A stretch of 41,399 bases of DNA from Clostridia bacterium. Lineage in GTDB: Bacteria > Bacillota > Clostridia > Oscillospirales > Acutalibacteraceae. The notes under the pieces were generated by a model. That model saw only the letters and a list, made by a program, of their open reading frames with translations. It made no database searches and was not told where the DNA came from. Position 1 is the first letter of the stretch, and every line of letters starts with the position of its first letter. Positions 38,122 to 41,399 of this stretch are shown here, in pieces. The stretch covers positions 1 to 41,399 of the forward strand of contig JAFXCT010000014.1 in assembly GCA_017521365.1 (NCBI GenBank). Direction: 5' to 3'. Made by a program: the position numbers and the translations under genes.

Positions 38122-39936
38122 CTATTTTTTAAACTGCTTTTTAAGGCGGAGCTCTTTTGAAAGTATCATTTTGCGAAGACGGAGAGATTTCGGCGTTACC
38201 TCAAGAAGCTCGTCGTCCTTGATGAATTCCATACACTGCTCAAGTGAAAGATTTGAGGGCGGAACAAGGCGCAGAGCATCGTCGCTGCCTGCGGCACGGG
38301 TATTGGTGAGCTGCTTTTTCTTGCAGACGTTACAGACAATATCCTCGTTCTTTGCACATTCGCCGACTATCATACCCTCGTAAACCGGAACACCTGGGCC
38401 GATAAAGAGCCTGCCTCTGTCCTGAGTGTTGAACAGGCCGTAGCCCGTTGACTCGCCCGCCTCGTGAACGACGATTGAGCCTCTTTCACGGGTCTGGATG
38501 TCACCTGCATAGGGCTCGTAGCCGTGGAAAAGCTGGTTCATAATACCGTTGCCGTTCGTATCGGTAAGGAATTCGGAGCGGTAGCCGATAAGACCTCTTG
38601 ACGGAATTTTGAACTCAAGGTGGGTTGAGCCGCCGTCACGCACGCCCATATTTTCAAGCTCTGCCTTGCGAGAGCCTAACTTTTCAATAACAGCACCTAC
38701 GTACTGCTCGGGCACTTCGACAATAAGAAGCTCCACGGGCTCGCATATTTCGCCGTTGATTTCCTTAAGAATAACCTTCGGACGGGAAACCTGGAATTCA
38801 TAGCCCTGACGGCGCATTGTTTCGATAAGAATTGAAAGGTGGAGCTCACCTCTGCCCGAAACCTTGAAGGTGTCGGTCGTTTCGGTTTCCTCAACACGCA
38901 TACTTACGTTTGTTTCAACTTCTTTGAAGAGGCGGTCACGGATATTGCGGGAGGTAACAAACTTGCCCTCCTGACCTGCAAACGGGCTGTCGTTGACGAT
39001 GAAATTCATTGAAATTGTGGGCTCATCAATCTTGACAAAGGGCAGGGGCTCAATACAGTCGGGTGCACAGGCAGTTTCGCCGATATTGATTTCGGGAATA
39101 CCCGAAACGCAGATAAGGTCGCCCGCCTTTGCCTCCTCAACCTCAACTCTCTTGAGGCCTTCAAACTGGTAAAGTCTTGTGATGCGCTCATTTTTCTGCG
39201 AGCCGTCTGTCTTGCACAGCGTTACTATCTGGTTTTTCTTGACCGTGCCTCTTTCAACTCTGCCGACACCGATTCTGCCTACGTAATCGTCGTATTCAAG
39301 TGAGGAGAAAAGAATCTGAAGCGGTGCGTCAACGTCGCCCTTGGGCGCTTCGATATTTTCAAGAATAGCGTCAAGCAGCGGCCTCATATCGCCCTCACGC
39401 ACATCGGGGTCGAGTGAGGAATAGCCGTCCCTTGCGCTGGCATAGACAACGGGGAATTCAAGCTGGTCGTCGTCCGCACCGAGCTCTATAAACAAATCAA
39501 GCACTTCGTCAAGCACCTCGGCAGGTCTTGCGCCCGGACGGTCGATTTTATTGACAACAACGAGTACCTTTTTGCCAAGACCCAGTGCTTTTTTGAGAAC
39601 GAAGCGTGTCTGCGGCATACAGCCCTCAAAAGCATCAACAAGCAGCAAAACGCCGTCAACCATCATCAGTATACGCTCAACCTCGCCGCCGAAATCAGCG
39701 TGGCCGGGGGTATCGACAACGTTGATTTTAGTGTCCATATAGCGTATGGACGTGTTCTTTGAAAGTATGGTAATGCCTCTTTCACGCTCAAGGTCGTTTG
39801 AGTCCATAACCCTGTCCTCAACCTGCTCGTTTTCACGGAAGGTACCGCTCTGCTTGAGCAGCTCGTCAACAAGGGTTGTTTTGCCGTGGTCAACGTGAGC
39901 GATAATGGCAATATTTCTGATTTCTCTGCGCTCCAT
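38122..39936 (-). CDS. typA: Translational GTPase TypA/BipA
   Basis: The protein has 604 aa, normal length. The start [18 protein letters not shown] at 39936 has GGAG 8 bases upstream; longer in-frame starts lie in or next to the promoter. GTPase motifs: AHVDHGKTT (13-21), [20 protein letters not shown] and NKIDRP. Later domains include [16 protein letters not shown] and the BipA-specific [11 protein letters not shown], and the C-terminal [11 protein letters not shown]. It binds the ribosome and aids 50S assembly and growth under stress or cold. Confidence 0.97.
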   Translation of the reverse strand: MERREIRNIAIIAHVDHGKTTLVDELLKQSGTFRENEQVEDRVMDSNDLERERGITILSKNTSIRYMDTKINVVDTPGHADFGGEVERILMMVDGVLLLVDAFEGCMPQTRFVLKKALGLGKKVLVVVNKIDRPGARPAEVLDEVLDLFIELGADDDQLEFPVVYASARDGYSSLDPDVREGDMRPLLDAILENIEAPKGDVDAPLQILFSSLEYDDYVGRIGVGRVERGTVKKNQIVTLCKTDGSQKNERITRLYQFEGLKRVEVEEAKAGDLICVSGIPEINIGETACAPDCIEPLPFVKIDEPTISMNFIVNDSPFAGQEGKFVTSRNIRDRLFKEVETNVSMRVEETETTDTFKVSGRGELHLSILIETMRRQGYEFQVSRPKVILKEINGEICEPVELLIVEVPEQYVGAVIEKLGSRKAELENMGVRDGGSTHLEFKIPSRGLIGYRSEFLTDTNGNGIMNQLFHGYEPYAGDIQTRERGSIVVHEAGESTGYGLFNTQDRGRLFIGPGVPVYEGMIVGECAKNEDIVCNVCKKKQLTNTRAAGSDDALRLVPPSNLSLEQCMEFIKDDELLEVTPKSLRLRKMILSKELRLKKQFKK

Positions 39937-39988
39937 ATTTTTGACTCCAATATTCATAAATTCACGGTTATTTATTATATACCTTATT

Positions 39989-40017
39989 TTATAAATTTCC
40001 AATGGCAGAATTGTCAA
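39989..40017 (-). promoter_or_regulatory. Promoter of typA
   Basis: On the minus strand TTGACA (40017-40012) and TTATAA (39994-39989) have a 17-base spacer. Confidence 0.65.
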
Positions 40018-40055
40018 AATTCAGCTGTCAGCACAATGTAAAACTGTAATTTAAA

Positions 40056-40084
40056 TGCAAAGTGCAAAATGCAAAACGCAAAGT
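40056..40084. repeat. Short tandem heptamer repeat
   Basis: Four successive 7-base units of the form GCAAARY (GCAAAGT, GCAAAAT, GCAAAAC, GCAAAGT) lie between typA and the ABC gene. Non-coding and possibly slippage-prone. Confidence 0.7.
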
Positions 40085-40106
40085 TAAGGGTCGCTACGCT
40101 CCAAAT

Positions 40107-41399
40107 TTATAAATGGGTATCCTTGTACTTTTCCGCCTGCAGACGGAACATATAGGCGTATTTGCCGTTTTGCTCCATCAGCTCGTCGTGGCTGCCGCTC
40201 TCAATTACCCTGCCGTTTTCGAGCATAAGTATTCTGTCGGCGTGGCGTGTGGTGGAAAGACGGTGCGATATGAACACAACCGTTGAGTCCGTACAGCTTT
40301 CGCTGATTGCCCTGTTCAGCTCGTATTCCGAAACTGGGTCAAGGTTAGCGCTCGGCTCGTCAAGTATGATATACGGGCTTTGCTTATAGAACACTCTTGC
40401 AATTGCCAGCTTCTGCTGTTCACCGCCCGAAAGCATCAGACCTTCGTCGCTGAATTCACGCAGCAGCATAGTATCCGCACCGTTGGGAAGCTCTTTTGTA
40501 AAGCCTGCCAGCTCGAGTGCCTTCATCACACGGTCGCTGTCGTATTTCGGAGAAAGTGCCACGTTTTCGCCGACGGTTGCGCCGAAAATGCAAAAGTCCT
40601 GGAACACTGCGGAAAAGCGGCTACGGTGGGAGGCAACCGTTACATCCCGTATATCTCTGCCGCCTATTTCGATTGAGCCCGAATCAACGTCATAGAGCCT
40701 TAACAAAAGGTTGGTGAGCGTTGTTTTGCCGGCTCCGTTGTAGCCGACAAGAGCTATTTTTTCGCAGGGCTTTATTTCAAAGGAAACGCCGTTTATGCTC
40801 TCCTTTTCGCCGCCTTCGTAAGTAAAGGAGATATCCTTTACAGATATCATTTCGGGTTTGTCGCATTCAGCCGTATGGGCACCGTCCTTGATTTTGCTGT
40901 CGGTAGCTAAAAAGCTGCGGCATTTTTCAATCATTTTTGAACGCTCGGTAAAGCTCCTTAAGCTGTAAACCGTAAGGTACAGCACACTTGCACCAATCTG
41001 CGTTGCACCGTTGAAGGTTGCAACAAAATCGCCTGCGCCCATCTTACCCGTAACTATTGTCTGATAGCCTATGTAAAGGCTGAGAATAAGCATAAAGCCG
41101 ACAACCTGAACCGAAAACTCCTGCACGAAGAAAAGCCCGTCCAGCTTTCGGATAAAGCCCTTCTGCGTTTTGATAAGGTCATCTGCGCTTTCGTTGAAGC
41201 GCTTGCGCAGCAAGGGATATATACCGCTCGTGCGGATTTCGCCTGCGTAATCGGGCAGGTAAAACACCCTTGCAAAATAGTCGCTTCTGCGGTGCTTTTC
41301 CGTAACAGCTTCACGGCGCTTTGTCTGCAGATTGCCCGTATATTTGCCAAGCGGAATAAAAAGAATTACCGAGCCGAGCACAATAACAAGGCAAATCGG
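40107..41399 (-). CDS. ABC exporter, fused permease/ATPase (5' partial)
   Basis: At least 430 residues are present and the frame continues past the window end, so the N-terminus and first helices are missing. The membrane part shows helices around FMLILSLYIGYQTIV and the end of the exporter fold. The ATPase domain has Walker A GYNGAGKTT, signature LSGGEQQKLAIAR, Walker B YIILDEPSAN and the H-loop ISHRLSTTRHAD. This is the type I exporter half-transporter layout for peptides, lipids or drugs. A second half-transporter may lie beyond the edge. No clear terminator follows. Confidence 0.92.
   Translation of the reverse strand, partial: PICLVIVLGSVILFIPLGKYTGNLQTKRREAVTEKHRRSDYFARVFYLPDYAGEIRTSGIYPLLRKRFNESADDLIKTQKGFIRKLDGLFFVQEFSVQVVGFMLILSLYIGYQTIVTGKMGAGDFVATFNGATQIGASVLYLTVYSLRSFTERSKMIEKCRSFLATDSKIKDGAHTAECDKPEMISVKDISFTYEGGEKESINGVSFEIKPCEKIALVGYNGAGKTTLTNLLLRLYDVDSGSIEIGGRDIRDVTVASHRSRFSAVFQDFCIFGATVGENVALSPKYDSDRVMKALELAGFTKELPNGADTMLLREFSDEGLMLSGGEQQKLAIARVFYKQSPYIILDEPSANLDPVSEYELNRAISESCTDSTVVFISHRLSTTRHADRILMLENGRVIESGSHDELMEQNGKYAYMFRLQAEKYKDTHL

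Overview
The window looks like a chromosomal stretch from an anaerobic, low-to-mid GC Clostridia bacterium, most like a gut Oscillospirales/Ruminococcaceae-type organism. The evidence is consensus sigma-A promoters with 17-bp spacers, AGGAGG-type ribosome sites, a T-box leader, an oxygen-sensitive glycyl-radical enzyme pair, a BspA-like surface protein, a Cys-rich small protein of a clostridial type, and clostridial-looking housekeeping genes (rplM-rpsI, typA, initiator tRNA). I see no phage, plasmid, CRISPR or insertion sequence. This is mostly ordinary chromosome with several accessory islands.

Layout. 1-2.3 kb: end of a SulP permease, then a YhhN/metallophosphoesterase operon. 2.4-4.5 kb: initiator tRNA, then a small XRE regulator divergent from two zinc-ribbon membrane proteins. 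4.5-6.5 kb: a solitary GHL6-type glycosidase. 6.6-9.8 kb: a surface-polysaccharide operon (O-antigen ligase/polymerase, fused Wzz/BY-kinase with a 12-Tyr tail, small anchored protein). 10-13.8 kb: Cys-rich peptide, DUF2079 membrane protein, YfbR-type nucleotidase, a sigma factor with a disrupted 5' end, a zinc-ribbon protein. 13.9-20.4 kb: GH71/99-like protein, an aminotransferase, and a divergent four-gene operon (HD hydrolase, AlkP-family phosphodiesterase, MFS, flavin reductase). 20.4-22.9 kb: rhodanese lipoprotein, TPR, frameshifted DUF4037, Spx/ArsC-like. 23-25.3 kb: HTH regulator, divergent BspA-like protein, nested GTAGGGG repeats. 25.4-27.5 kb: phenylacetate-CoA ligase-type enzyme plus ACT protein under a T-box. 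27.5-32.3 kb: GH36-type glycosidase, glycyl-radical activase and glycyl-radical enzyme. 32.4-38 kb: decayed reductase fragment, GNAT, MFS, rpsI/rplM, DUF4434-FN3 secreted protein and a membrane protein. 38-41.4 kb: typA and the end of an ABC exporter.

The best candidate for something undescribed is the operon at 27.6-32.2 kb: a glycyl-radical enzyme whose active-site loop reads Gly-Cys-Asn-Gln instead of the usual Gly-Cys-Val-Glu, co-transcribed with its activase and an alpha-galactosidase-like hydrolase. Next come the T-box whose apparent specifier is the Phe codon UUC, in front of a phenylacetate-CoA ligase homologue, and the HTH/BspA locus with three copies of one palindrome and an ATA where the start codon should be. 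Several genes carry what looks like a one-base deletion in an A or T run, so assembly error must be considered before calling them broken.
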